From contig CAJULD010000001.1 in the NCBI GenBank assembly GCA_910587505.1, positions 62,001 through 126,000 on the forward strand: a stretch of DNA of 64,000 nucleotides, written 5' to 3'. The stretch is from an uncultured Oscillospiraceae bacterium. Lineage in GTDB: Bacteria; Bacillota; Clostridia; Oscillospirales; Oscillospiraceae. Shown here piece by piece: positions 49,700 to 58,142 of this stretch (position 1 is the stretch's first letter; each line of letters begins with the position of its first letter). The notes beneath the pieces were generated by a model, which was given only the letters and a program-made list of their open reading frames with translations, did not search any database and was not told the DNA's origin. The position numbers were made by a program, and so were the translations under genes.

Positions 49700-49763
49700 A
49701 CATATTTAACGCAGCTTATTGCGCACACGCGATGAAGATAAAAGAACAAAGGAGCAAACAACA

Positions 49764-50768
49764 ATGGAAGAGAAAAAAACAATGCTCTCCGGCATCAAGC
49801 CCAGCGGCGACCTGACCCTGGGCTCCTATCTGGGCCCCCTGCACCACTGGCCGAAGATGATCGAGGAGTACGACTGCTATTACTTTATGGCGGACCTGCA
49901 CGCCATCACCGTGCGCCAGAATCCCGCCGACCTGCGCCGGCGTACCGTGGAGCAGCTGGCGCAGTATATCGCCTGCGGCCTGAACCCGGATAAATGTACC
50001 ATCTTCGTTCAGTCCCACGTCCACCAGCACGCCGAGCTGGGCTGGGTGCTCAACTGCTACGCCATGTTCGGCGAGCTCTCCCGCATGACCCAGTTCAAGG
50101 ACAAGTCCGCCAAAAACGCCGACAACATCAACGGCGGCCTTTTCACCTACCCCAGCCTCATGGCCGCCGACATCCTGCTCTACCAGCCGGACCTCGTCCC
50201 CGTGGGGGAGGATCAGAAGCAGCACGTGGAGCTGGCCCGGAACATCGTCCAGCGGTTCAACGGCGTCTACGGCGATGTGTTCAAGATGCCGGAGCCCTAT
50301 ATCCCCAAAGTGGGGGCCCGGATCATGAGCCTGACCAACCCCGCCGCGAAAATGAGCAAGAGCGATAACGGGGACACCGGCCGGGTGACCCTTATGGACG
50401 ATCCCAATGTCATCATGAAGCAGTTTAAACGGGCGATCACCGACAGCGACACGGAGCGCTGCGTCCGCTACGACCCGGAAAACAAGCCCGGCGTGGCCAA
50501 TCTGATGCAGATCTACGCCTCCGCCACCGGCAAAACCTTTGACGAGATCGAGCGGGAATTTGACGGTCTGGGCTATGGCAGATTCAAGCCCGCCGTAGGC
50601 GAGGCCGTGGTGGAAATGCTTCGCCCCATCCAGGATGAGACAAAGCGCATCCTGGCGGACAGAGCCTATCTGGAGAGCGTCTACCGCGCGGGAGCGGAGA
50701 AGGCGTCCCGTGCAGCGGAGAGGACCCTGCGCAGGGTCTATAAAAAGATCGGCTTTGTTGCCAGATAA
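49764..50768 (+). CDS. trpS: Tryptophanyl-tRNA synthetase
   Basis: 334 residues, normal length. It charges tRNA-Trp. The HIGH region reads GIKPSGDLTLGSYLG and the KMSKS motif is AKMSKSD. ADLHAIT and GEDQKQHVELARNIVQRFN are signatures of the class Ic fold. AAAGGAGCAAACAAC precedes the ATG. It is followed 11 bp later by tagO and may be co-transcribed with it. Confidence 0.97.
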   Translation: MEEKKTMLSGIKPSGDLTLGSYLGPLHHWPKMIEEYDCYYFMADLHAITVRQNPADLRRRTVEQLAQYIACGLNPDKCTIFVQSHVHQHAELGWVLNCYAMFGELSRMTQFKDKSAKNADNINGGLFTYPSLMAADILLYQPDLVPVGEDQKQHVELARNIVQRFNGVYGDVFKMPEPYIPKVGARIMSLTNPAAKMSKSDNGDTGRVTLMDDPNVIMKQFKRAITDSDTERCVRYDPENKPGVANLMQIYASATGKTFDEIEREFDGLGYGRFKPAVGEAVVEMLRPIQDETKRILADRAYLESVYRAGAEKASRAAERTLRRVYKKIGFVAR

Positions 50769-50779
50769 GCGGAGGCGGC

Positions 50780-51886
50780 ATGAACGAACTATTTGACCGG
50801 CTGAGCGTCCTGCCGGTGATCCAGGCTCTGGCCACGTCCCTGGTGCTGAGCTTCTGCCTGACGCCGTTGGTGAAATGGCTGGCGGTGAAGATCGGGGCGG
50901 TGGACGTGCCCCGTGACAAGCGGAGGATGCATGACCACCCCATTCCCCGGCTGGGCGGACTGGCCATATTTATCGGCTTTGTGATTTCCATCCTGCTTTT
51001 CACCGATGTGAATCAGCAGCTGCGGGGCATTCTGCTGGGGGGCTGCATCATTGTGGCGGTGGGCGTGGTGGACGATTCCCACCCGCTGGGCGCGGGCATC
51101 AAATTTATTTTGCAGATTGTGGCGGCCCTGATCGCCGTGTGGCACGGGGTGGTCATTGAGATGATCGCCAATCCCCTGCCCTTTGGCGGGGAATACTGGA
51201 ACTTCGGCATCATGGCGGTGCCCATTACGGTGATCTGGATCGTGGCGGTGACCAATTCCGTCAACCTCATCGACGGACTGGACGGCCTGGCCGACGGCGT
51301 GAGCACCATCGCGGCGCTGACCATGCTGATTATCGCGCTGCTGATGGGCAATATGGAAATGGCGGTGGTCTGCGGCGCGCTGGTGGGGGGATGCATCGGG
51401 TTCATCCCATACAACCGCAACCCCGCCAAGATCTTCATGGGCGATACCGGAGCCACCTTCCTGGGCTTTGTGCTGGCCACGGTGTCGGTGACGGGGCTGT
51501 TCAAGCTGTACGCGGCGATTTCCTTCGTGGTGCCCTTCATTATTCTGGGATTCCCCATTTATGACACCGTGTCCGCCTTTACCCGCCGGATCCTCAAGGG
51601 CCAGAATCCCATGAAGGCGGACCGCAGCCACACCCACCACAAGCTCATCGATATGGGCATGAACCAGAAGCAGGCGGTGGCTACTTTATACATGGTGGCC
51701 ACCGTGCTGGGGCTGTGCGCGGTGATGATCGTTACCCGCGGGTATGCGAAGGCAATTTTGTCGGTGGCGGCGCTGGCCGGCACCGCCTATACGGTGACCC
51801 GCATTGTCCGCTATCCCCATGAGCACCATAAGCCGGAGGCTCCGCCGGCAGAGGAGAAGGCCGGGAAGAACGAGGAGGAGAACTGA
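50780..51886 (+). CDS. tagO: Undecaprenyl-phosphate GlcNAc-1-phosphate transferase (TagO/WecA type)
   Basis: 368 residues, about eleven membrane helices. It links GlcNAc-1-P to undecaprenyl phosphate, the first committed step of wall teichoic acid or similar glycopolymers. Catalytic motifs are AVGVVDDSHPLG, TNSVNLIDGLDGLADG, IFMGDTGATFLGF and the cytoplasmic HTHHKL. The tail after YPHEHHKPEAPP is charged and probably disordered. GGAGGCGGC precedes the ATG. mnaA follows after 1 nt, giving a two-gene unit for glycopolymer precursors. Confidence 0.95.
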   Translation: MNELFDRLSVLPVIQALATSLVLSFCLTPLVKWLAVKIGAVDVPRDKRRMHDHPIPRLGGLAIFIGFVISILLFTDVNQQLRGILLGGCIIVAVGVVDDSHPLGAGIKFILQIVAALIAVWHGVVIEMIANPLPFGGEYWNFGIMAVPITVIWIVAVTNSVNLIDGLDGLADGVSTIAALTMLIIALLMGNMEMAVVCGALVGGCIGFIPYNRNPAKIFMGDTGATFLGFVLATVSVTGLFKLYAAISFVVPFIILGFPIYDTVSAFTRRILKGQNPMKADRSHTHHKLIDMGMNQKQAVATLYMVATVLGLCAVMIVTRGYAKAILSVAALAGTAYTVTRIVRYPHEHHKPEAPPAEEKAGKNEEEN

Positions 51887-51887
51887 C

Positions 51888-53042
51888 ATGGAAAAGCTGC
51901 GGATCATGAGCGTATTCGGCACCCGGCCGGAGGCCATCAAAATGGCTCCCCTGGTCAGGGAGCTGGCCGCCCGGGAGGAGATGGAGTCCATCTGCTGCGT
52001 CACCGCCCAGCACCGGGAGATGCTGGACAGCGTACTGTCGGTGTTTGATCTGAAGCCGGACCGGGATCTGGACATCATGACCCCCCGGCAGACTCTGAGC
52101 ACCATCACCAGCAAATGCCTGACCGGCATGGACGAGGCCATCGACGCGCTGAAGCCGGACCTCATTCTGGTCCACGGGGACACCTCCACCACCTTTGCCG
52201 GAGCGCTGTCCGCCTTTTATCACAGGGTGCCGGTGGGCCACGTGGAGGCCGGGCTGCGCACCTATGACAAATATTCCCCCTATCCGGAGGAGATGAACCG
52301 GAAGCTGGTCACCCAGATCGCGGATCTCTACTTCTGCCCCACGGAGCTGAACCGGGAGAACCTGCGCCGGGAGGCCGTGACGGAGGGGGTGTTCGTCACC
52401 GGCAATACGGTGATCGACGCGCTGAAAACTACCGTGCGGACGGACTTCGCCTTCGCCGCGGAGGAGCTGAACCGGCTGCCCTGTGACCGGAAGAAGATTA
52501 TTCTGGTCACCTGCCACCGCCGGGAGAACTATGGCCGGCCCATGGAGGATATCATGTCCGCGCTGGCGCATATCGCCCGTACCCACGGGGAGGACGTGGA
52601 GATGGTCTATCCGGTCCATCTCAGCCCCGCGGTGCAGGAGTGCGCGAAGCGCCACCTGAGCGGCATAAAAAATGTGCACCTCATTCCCCCTCTGGCGGCG
52701 GACGAGATGCACAACCTGATGGCCCGGTGCTATCTGGTAATGACCGACTCCGGCGGATTGCAGGAGGAGGCCCCGGCGCTGGGCAAGCCGGTGCTGGTGC
52801 TGCGCCGGGAGACGGAGCGGCCGGAGGCCGTGACGGCGGGGACGGTGAAGCTGGCAGGCGTGGTCCGGGAGGACATCATTACCATGGCGGAGGAACTCAT
52901 CCGGGACCCGGAGGCCTACGCCGCCATGGCCCACGCGGTGAATCCCTACGGCGACGGGAACGCCTGCCGCCGGATTGCGGACGCCATATTGTGGCACTTC
53001 GGTCGGGGGGAGAAGCCGGAGGACTTCCGGCCGCAGTCCTGA
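51888..53042 (+). CDS. mnaA: UDP-N-acetylglucosamine 2-epimerase
   Basis: 384 residues, typical length. It interconverts UDP-GlcNAc and UDP-ManNAc for wall polymer linkage units. It starts RIMSVFGTRPEAIKMAPLV, then LVHGDTSTTFAGALSAF, VGHVEAGLRTYDKYSPYPEEMNR, TCHRRENYGRP and TDSGGLQEEAPALGKP. All are family signatures with the catalytic acids in place. GAGGAGGAGAACTGAC precedes the ATG. It is coupled to tagO. Confidence 0.96.
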   Translation: MEKLRIMSVFGTRPEAIKMAPLVRELAAREEMESICCVTAQHREMLDSVLSVFDLKPDRDLDIMTPRQTLSTITSKCLTGMDEAIDALKPDLILVHGDTSTTFAGALSAFYHRVPVGHVEAGLRTYDKYSPYPEEMNRKLVTQIADLYFCPTELNRENLRREAVTEGVFVTGNTVIDALKTTVRTDFAFAAEELNRLPCDRKKIILVTCHRRENYGRPMEDIMSALAHIARTHGEDVEMVYPVHLSPAVQECAKRHLSGIKNVHLIPPLAADEMHNLMARCYLVMTDSGGLQEEAPALGKPVLVLRRETERPEAVTAGTVKLAGVVREDIITMAEELIRDPEAYAAMAHAVNPYGDGNACRRIADAILWHFGRGEKPEDFRPQS

Positions 53043-53121
53043 GCGGCCATATTGCAAAGCTCTCCGGGGGAACTCTTCCGGAAGTTTTTACGGGGCAGTA
53101 TTTTTCATAAAAAAGGGTCCT

Positions 53122-53152
53122 GATACTTTTTCCTTCCAAAAAGCATATGCCT
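53122..53152. repeat. Family B repeat upstream of the 251-aa gene
   Basis: GATACTTTTTCCTTCCAAAAAGCATATGCC, clearly of the same family though the stem is imperfect. In the plus direction it follows mnaA by about 80 bp. Confidence 0.6.
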
Positions 53153-53187
53153 TTTAAATGGTGTGTATCCCCCGCAAAGGAGGCGGC

Positions 53188-53943
53188 ATGGACAAGAAGC
53201 GAATGACATATGTGACCATGGGCTTCGGCGTGCTGCTGATGGTGGTGCTGGTACTGCTGGTCTGGGGCGGGCGGCGTCAGCCCGGCCAGATCGTGCTGCC
53301 CGAAATCCAGAGCGACGGGCCGGGGATGGGCGAGGACAGTCAGGACAGCCTGAACACGGTCTCCATCTCGCCGGAGACCGTGGGGGCCGCCATCGGCGTG
53401 CTGAGCCTGAGCCGCCCCACGGCCTACAGCCGGGAGCAGGTTGTGGAGACCTTCTGGAGCGGGGGCAGCGGTAAGTCCGTGACCCAGGTCTACGTCAGCG
53501 GGGGCAGCACCCGGCTGGATACGGCTCTGCCGGACGGGGCGGTGCGCCATACCCTGGTGGAGGCCGGGGAGCCTCCTGCAGCGGGAGTGTGGTATGACGA
53601 GGAAACAGACTGGGTCCGGCTGCCGGCGCTGAGCGCCGGTCAGGCAGGCAGGATGCCGGCCTATGAGACCGTCCGGGACCTGCCGCCGGAGGACATCGCC
53701 CTGGCGGACTACCGGGAGGCTTTCGGCGGGTGGTGCGTGTACGTGGAAACCAGGGACGGCGAAGACGGTTATCGGGACCGGTACTGGGTCAGCGTGGACA
53801 GCGGGCTGCTGGTGGCGGCGGAGCGGCTATGGCAGGACGAGGTGGTCTACCGCTTCTCCGCCGGGGAGCCCAGCATCTCGCCTCAGGAGGAATCTCTGTT
53901 CCTCCTGCCGGACGGGAGCGCGCTGCAAAATGTCGAGACCTGA
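53188..53943 (+). CDS. Membrane-anchored extracytoplasmic protein of unknown function
   Basis: 251 residues: a short basic head, one transmembrane helix (YVTMGFGVLLMVVLVLLVWGG) and an external domain of about 220 residues with EQVVETFWSGGSGKSVTQVYVSGGSTRLD and YRDRYWVSVDSGLLVAAERLWQDEVVYRF. The alternating strand pattern suggests a beta-rich, LolA-like or GerS-like fold, but that is a guess. AAAGGAGGCGGC precedes the ATG. It lies between mnaA and cspA. Confidence 0.75.
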   Translation: MDKKRMTYVTMGFGVLLMVVLVLLVWGGRRQPGQIVLPEIQSDGPGMGEDSQDSLNTVSISPETVGAAIGVLSLSRPTAYSREQVVETFWSGGSGKSVTQVYVSGGSTRLDTALPDGAVRHTLVEAGEPPAAGVWYDEETDWVRLPALSAGQAGRMPAYETVRDLPPEDIALADYREAFGGWCVYVETRDGEDGYRDRYWVSVDSGLLVAAERLWQDEVVYRFSAGEPSISPQEESLFLLPDGSALQNVET

Positions 53944-54001
53944 ATTTGCGCCGCCAATTCTCTCCGGACTGCGCCCGGCCAAAATTTACTGCAATCTTTA
54001 C

Positions 54002-54030
54002 TTGACATTTTCTCCAGCGAATGGTATGCT
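54002..54030 (+). promoter_or_regulatory. Promoter of cspA
   Basis: -35 TTGACA, 17-bp spacer, -10 TATGCT. It leaves a 5' leader of about 110 nt, as is usual for cold-shock genes whose mRNA folds with temperature. Confidence 0.8.
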
Positions 54031-54145
54031 ATCGGTGTGTCCGAAAATGTACAAATTAGTCACCGCCAGGCGAAACCCGTCCGTCTTTGGCTTTGCCGCA
54101 GTAGGCTTCTTTGCATTTACTTCAATTCTTAGGAGGCAGATTTCC

Positions 54146-54358
54146 ATGAACAACGGTACTGTAAAATGGTTCAACGCGGAGAAGGGCTACGGCTTTATCT
54201 CCAATGACGACGGGAGCGGCGATGTGTTCGTTCATTTCTCCGCCATCCAGGGGACTGGTTACCGCACCCTCGCCGAAGGGCAGAAGGTCACCTATGACGT
54301 GGAACCCGATCCCAAAAACAGCAGCAAGATGCGTGCGGTGAACGTCACCGCGCTTTGA
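54146..54358 (+). CDS. cspA: Cold-shock protein (CspA family)
   Basis: 70 residues. The RNA-binding motifs KGYGFI and VFVHFSAI are intact in MNNGTVKWFNAEKGYGFISNDDG. The protein is an RNA chaperone. The ATG at 54146 has AGGAGGCAGATTTCC upstream. It has its own promoter, a long leader and a very strong terminator. Confidence 0.96.
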   Translation: MNNGTVKWFNAEKGYGFISNDDGSGDVFVHFSAIQGTGYRTLAEGQKVTYDVEPDPKNSSKMRAVNVTAL

Positions 54359-54373
54359 TCCGGACACCCTGCC

Positions 54374-54420
54374 CGGACAGAAAGAGGGCTCTCCTTCCAG
54401 GAGAGCCCTCTTTCTGTCCG
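54374..54420. terminator. Bidirectional terminator between cspA and the DtxR-family gene
   Basis: Perfect 22-bp stem with 3-nt loop TCC, with T-runs on both strands. Confidence 0.9.
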
Positions 54421-54472
54421 CAAACAGGATAATTCTGGCATGGCTCAGATCAGGCGTCTGACAGGGGAATCT

Positions 54473-54865
54473 TCAATTTTCTGCCGCAGCCGGAGGCGCC
54501 ATCATCTTTTGGGTATGCTCCTTGATCCTTTCAAAGGTTTCCCTGCTGAGATCGTGCTCCACCTTGCAGGCATCGGCGGAGGCCACCTCCCCGCTTACCC
54601 CCAGACAGACAAAAAAATCTGTCAGCGTCCGGTGACGCTCATAGATATGCTCCGCCACCTCCCGTCCCGCAGGCAGCAGGTGGATAAACCCGTCCGGGTC
54701 CATCTCAATATGGCCGCTTTCCCGCAGCTTTTTCATGGCAATGCTGACGCTGGGCTTGGAGAAGCCAAGCCGGTTGGCCACATCAATGGAGCGGACGGCC
54801 CCACGCTGCTTTTCGATCATCAGGATCGCCTCCAGATAGTCCTCTGCGGATTCATAAACGTGCAT
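54473..54865 (-). CDS. DtxR/MntR-family metal-dependent repressor
   Basis: 130 residues, winged helix plus dimerisation domain, without an SH3-like domain. Residues 6-70 are the DNA-binding part (SIDVANRLGFSKPSVSIAMKKL). Metal ligands include an MntR-like pair Asp9 and Glu12 in AEDYLEAI, a His in YERHRTL and a DtxR-like Cys-x-x-Glu-His in DACKVEHDLS. The set is a hybrid, so manganese or iron is undecided. GGACAGGAGGAGCCC precedes the ATG at 54865. The targets are not adjacent. Confidence 0.88.
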   Translation of the reverse strand: MHVYESAEDYLEAILMIEKQRGAVRSIDVANRLGFSKPSVSIAMKKLRESGHIEMDPDGFIHLLPAGREVAEHIYERHRTLTDFFVCLGVSGEVASADACKVEHDLSRETFERIKEHTQKMMAPPAAAEN

Positions 54866-54927
54866 GGGCTCCTCCTGTCCTTCTTCCCCGGAAACCGTAT
54901 TTCCTCCTGTCAAAGAATGGTAACTTC

Positions 54928-54956
54928 ATTGTAGCATAATCCGCCGCCCTTCGCAA
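54928..54956 (-). promoter_or_regulatory. Promoter of the DtxR-family gene
   Basis: -35 TTGCGA, 17-bp spacer, -10 TACAAT. No second promoter is seen in the 54957-55043 gap. Confidence 0.65.
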
Positions 54957-55043
54957 GTATCTCCGGCGGATTTCCCGGGGCGGGCCGGCGAGCCGGAACA
55001 GAACGCATAAAGACGGGGATGATGGTGCAGATGGTAAGCTGAT

Positions 55044-55703
55044 CTACGCTTTATCCCCTGTGGCCCGCTCCTGCTTGACCTTGTGGTCGATCACATGGCG
55101 GGAGGCCAGCTCCGCCGTCACGTCCTCCACGGAAATGCCTATCTCCACCATCAGCACCATCACATGATACATAAGGTCGGCAATTTCATAGACGGTTTCC
55201 GGCCTGTCCTCCGCCTTTCCGGCGATGATGACCTCGGTACACTCCTCGCCCACTTTTTTGAGAATCTTGTCCAGCCCCTTCTGAAACAGGTAGGTGGTGT
55301 AGGATCCCTCGGGCAGGGTTTCCTTCCTGCCCCGGAGGAGCTGGTACAGCCCCTCCACCGAAAAGGGGGCGGGCTGGTCTCCCTGAAAGATCTTGTCGTT
55401 GAAGCAGGAGTCAGTCCCCAGATGACAGGCGGGGCCTTCCCTGTTCACCGTGACCACCAGGGCATCCCGGTCGCAGTCGGCGGTGATGTCCACGATGTGC
55501 TGGACGTTGCCGCTGGTCTCGCCCTTCCGCCACAGCTCCTGCCGGGACCGGGACCAGAAGCAGGTCCGGCCTTCCTTCATGGAGATCTCCAGACTCTCCC
55601 GGTTCATATAGGCCAGGGTCAGCACCTTTCCGCTCTGCGCATCCACCACGACGGCGGGAATCAGACCCTGGGCGTCGAATTTTAATTCGTCAATATGCAA
55701 CAT
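55044..55703 (-). CDS. hisIE: Phosphoribosyl-AMP cyclohydrolase / phosphoribosyl-ATP pyrophosphatase HisIE
   Basis: 219 residues, two enzymes. HisI (about 1-110) has LAYMNRESLEISMKEGRTCFWSRSR and the zinc/metal ligands TADCDRD and CHLGTDSCF. HisE (about 125-219) has LFQKGLDKILKKVGEECTEVIIAGK and DLMYHVMVLM. Together they carry out steps 2 and 3 of histidine synthesis. AAAAGGAGAACAATCTG precedes the ATG. It is the last gene of the operon, 238 bp after hisF, with a repeat in the gap. Confidence 0.97.
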   Translation of the reverse strand: MLHIDELKFDAQGLIPAVVVDAQSGKVLTLAYMNRESLEISMKEGRTCFWSRSRQELWRKGETSGNVQHIVDITADCDRDALVVTVNREGPACHLGTDSCFNDKIFQGDQPAPFSVEGLYQLLRGRKETLPEGSYTTYLFQKGLDKILKKVGEECTEVIIAGKAEDRPETVYEIADLMYHVMVLMVEIGISVEDVTAELASRHVIDHKVKQERATGDKA

Positions 55704-55831
55704 CAGATTGTTCTCCTTTTATTATTTCCAAATAAAAAATCCGGAAATAATATATTTGATTTGAGCCGTTTTGCTCGCCGCCGTAAACGGCGGCAACCGC
55801 AAAACATGGCACATATCACTTACGAGCTTTG

Positions 55832-55938
55832 GGAACCTGTATTCACAATCGCTGCCTGCTGTCCGGCCGGCCTTTTTCCCGCCATACTGCGCCAGTTTCC
55901 CTTGCCTGACGGGAAAAATTCGCGTCCATCAGGAATCT
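55832..55938. repeat. Family A repeat between hisF and hisIE
   Basis: GAACCTGTATTCACAATCGC ... GACGGGAAAAATTCGCGTCCATCAGG, aligned with 43082-43220 over most of its length. The right terminal inverted repeat is missing; the element ends at the hisF stop codon. Confidence 0.7.
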
Positions 55939-55941
55939 CTC

Positions 55942-56700
55942 CTACCGTCTCATGTTGATTCCGTCCGCCGCCAGCTCCCGCTTCAGGTCCGGGATGGAGA
56001 CCTCGCCGAAGTGGAAGATGGAGGCCGCCAGCCCTGCGTCCACTTTGGGCAGGGAGTGAAACAGCGTTTTAAAGTGGTCGATGCACCCGGCCCCGCCGGA
56101 GGCGATCACCGGCACGTCCACCACGTCGCAGACCGCTTGCAGCATCTCCAGATCGAACCCGGCCTTTACGCCGTCGGTGTCGATGCTGTTCAGGACGATC
56201 TCTCCGGCTCCGCTGGCCACGCCGGAGCGGATCCATTCGATGGCGTCCCGGCCCGTGTCCTCCCGACCGCCCCCGGCGAATACCCGGAACTGCCCGTCCA
56301 CCCGCTTGGCGTCCACGGACAGCACCACGCACTGGTCCCCGTACCGCTTTGCCGCCGCCGGAATGAGGGAGGGGTCCCGGAGAGCCCCGGAATTGACGCT
56401 GACCTTGTCCGCGCCGCATTTCAGCACCCGGTCAAAATCATCCACCGAGTTGATGCCGCCGCCCACGGTGAGAGGAATGAAGATGGTGGAGGCCACCTCC
56501 GTCAGAATGTCCGTAAACAGCGCCCGGCCCTCGGCGGAGGCGGTGATGTCGTAAAACACCAGCTCGTCGGCCCCGCAGTCGGAGTAGAATTTCGCCAGCT
56601 TCACCGGGGAGCTGACATCCGCCAGCCCCAGGAAATTGACCCCCTTGACCACCCGGCCGTCCTTCACGTCTAGGCAGGGGATGATCCGCTTTGTAATCAC
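55942..56700 (-). CDS. hisF: Imidazole glycerol phosphate synthase cyclase subunit HisF
   Basis: 252 residues, (beta-alpha)8 barrel. It starts ITKRIIPCLDVKDGRVVKGV with the catalytic Asp in CLDVKDG, and the second in NSIDTDGVKAGFD. LTVGGGINSVDD and ASGGAGCIDHF are phosphate loops. It closes the imidazole ring with ammonia from HisH. The start is GTG at 56700 with AAGGAGGCCCCCA upstream, and it overlaps the hisA stop (GTGA). Confidence 0.97.
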   Translation of the reverse strand: MITKRIIPCLDVKDGRVVKGVNFLGLADVSSPVKLAKFYSDCGADELVFYDITASAEGRALFTDILTEVASTIFIPLTVGGGINSVDDFDRVLKCGADKVSVNSGALRDPSLIPAAAKRYGDQCVVLSVDAKRVDGQFRVFAGGGREDTGRDAIEWIRSGVASGAGEIVLNSIDTDGVKAGFDLEMLQAVCDVVDVPVIASGGAGCIDHFKTLFHSLPKVDAGLAASIFHFGEVSIPDLKRELAADGINMRR

Positions 56701-57416
56701 TGGGGGCCTCCTTCCCGGACGGCCTGGGCCAGGTCTACGGCTCCGGCGTACCACGCCTTGCCCACGATGGCGGCGTACAGCCCCATGTCCCGGAGACGGC
56801 GCAGGTCAGCGTTGGAGGACACGCCGCCGGAGGCAGTGACGGCGCAGGAGACGGCGTTTTGCAGGGCCTCCAGCCTGCCGAAGGCGGGGCCGGAGAGCAT
56901 CCCGTCCGTGTCGATGTCCGTAAAGATCAGATGCCGCACGCCCAGGGCCTCCATCCGCCGGGCAAAGGCCAGGTAGTCCAGTCCGGCGTTCTCCACCCAT
57001 CCGGCGGTGCGGACCTGCCCGTCTCTGGCGTCGATGCCCACGGCGATGCGCTCCGGGCCGTAGTTCTGCACGGCCTCCCGGACAAAGTCCGGGTCGGACA
57101 CGGCGGCGGACCCGATGACCGCCCGCCATGCGCCCAGGGCAAACACCGCCTCCAGGTCCGCCATAGACCGGATGCCTCCGCCCAGCTCAATTTTCAGACC
57201 AAGATCCGCCACGGCCCGGACGGCGGCGGCGTTCTTCCGGACGCCGTCCTTTGCGCCGTCCAGGTCCACCATGTGGAGGTACCGGGCTCCGGCGGCGGAA
57301 AAGGCCCTGGCGGTCTCCAGCGAGCTGTCCGCCACCTGATGGACCGTGTCGAAGCTGCCCTTGCAGAGCCGGACCACTCTGCCGTCCTTCAAATCAATCG
57401 CGGGAAAAATCAGCAT
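56697..57416 (-). CDS. hisA: ProFAR isomerase HisA
   Basis: 239-residue barrel. It begins MLIFPAIDLKDGRVVRL with the catalytic Asp, and the second Asp is in FTDIDTDGML. ELGGGIRSMADL and ASGGVSSNADL are the phosphate loops. It performs the Amadori rearrangement before HisHF. GAAAGGGGGGCGGAAC precedes the ATG. Confidence 0.97.
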   Translation of the reverse strand: MLIFPAIDLKDGRVVRLCKGSFDTVHQVADSSLETARAFSAAGARYLHMVDLDGAKDGVRKNAAAVRAVADLGLKIELGGGIRSMADLEAVFALGAWRAVIGSAAVSDPDFVREAVQNYGPERIAVGIDARDGQVRTAGWVENAGLDYLAFARRMEALGVRHLIFTDIDTDGMLSGPAFGRLEALQNAVSCAVTASGGVSSNADLRRLRDMGLYAAIVGKAWYAGAVDLAQAVREGGPQ

Positions 57417-57474
57417 GTTCCGCCCCCCTTTCGGTTCGGAAATTTTCTTGCGAGGTAAAATATAAAATTCTTAC

Positions 57475-57515
57475 AGTTCTTTTTGCTGCTTTTTTTCAAA
57501 AAAAGCGTGTATGCC
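57475..57515. repeat. Family B repeat between hisH and hisA
   Basis: GTTCTTTTTGCTGCTTTTTTTCAAAAAAAGCGTGTATGCC, T-rich left and A-rich right arm, ending 8 bp before the hisH stop codon. Confidence 0.6.
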
Positions 57516-57523
57516 GAAAAATA

Positions 57524-58141
57524 TCACAGCTCACAGAAGGCCCGCAGGATGTTCAGTCCCACGTTTCCGCTCTTTTCCGGGTGGAACTGCACGCCGTACA
57601 CGTTGTCCTTTGCCACCGCCGCCGTCAGTGCGGCGCCGTATTCCGCCGCGGCAATGACGCTGTCCGCGCACTCCGCGGCGCAAAAGGAGTGAACGAAGTA
57701 CACGCACTCTCCCTCCTGAATGTACCGGAACAGCGGACTGACCGGCCGGCCGGCGGGGAAACGGAGGGCGTTCCACCCGATATGGGGAATCTTGTATCCC
57801 GCGGGGATATAGTCCCGGATGGGCCGGACGCAGCCGGGGATCAGTCCCAGCCCCCCGTGCCGCCCGTACTCCAGACTGTAATCCAGCAGCAGCTGCATCC
57901 CCAGACAGATACCCAGCAGGGGCTTGCCTTCTGCCGCCTCCTCCACAACCAGACGGTCCAGCCCGCTCCGGCGCAGCAGCGCCGCCGCGTCGCCGAAGGC
58001 TCCCACGCCGGGCAGGACCAGCCGGTCCGCAGCCCGGATCACCGCCGGGTCGCCGGTGACCGCGGTTTCCGCCCCGAGGGCGGCAAAGGAGCTCTTCAGG
58101 GAGAACAGATTGCCCACGCCGTAGTCGATGATGGCAATCAA
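57524..58141 (-). CDS. hisH: Imidazole glycerol phosphate synthase glutamine amidotransferase HisH
   Basis: 205 residues, class I glutaminase. The nucleophile is Cys79 in GICLGMQLL and the His-Glu pair is in YGVQFHPEKSG. It starts IAIIDYGVGNL with the ATG-equivalent being TTG at 58141, one base after the hisB stop; GGGGGTGCTGTAGC lies upstream. It feeds ammonia to HisF. Confidence 0.95.
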   Translation of the reverse strand: MIAIIDYGVGNLFSLKSSFAALGAETAVTGDPAVIRAADRLVLPGVGAFGDAAALLRRSGLDRLVVEEAAEGKPLLGICLGMQLLLDYSLEYGRHGGLGLIPGCVRPIRDYIPAGYKIPHIGWNALRFPAGRPVSPLFRYIQEGECVYFVHSFCAAECADSVIAAAEYGAALTAAVAKDNVYGVQFHPEKSGNVGLNILRAFCEL

Positions 58142-58142
58142 G

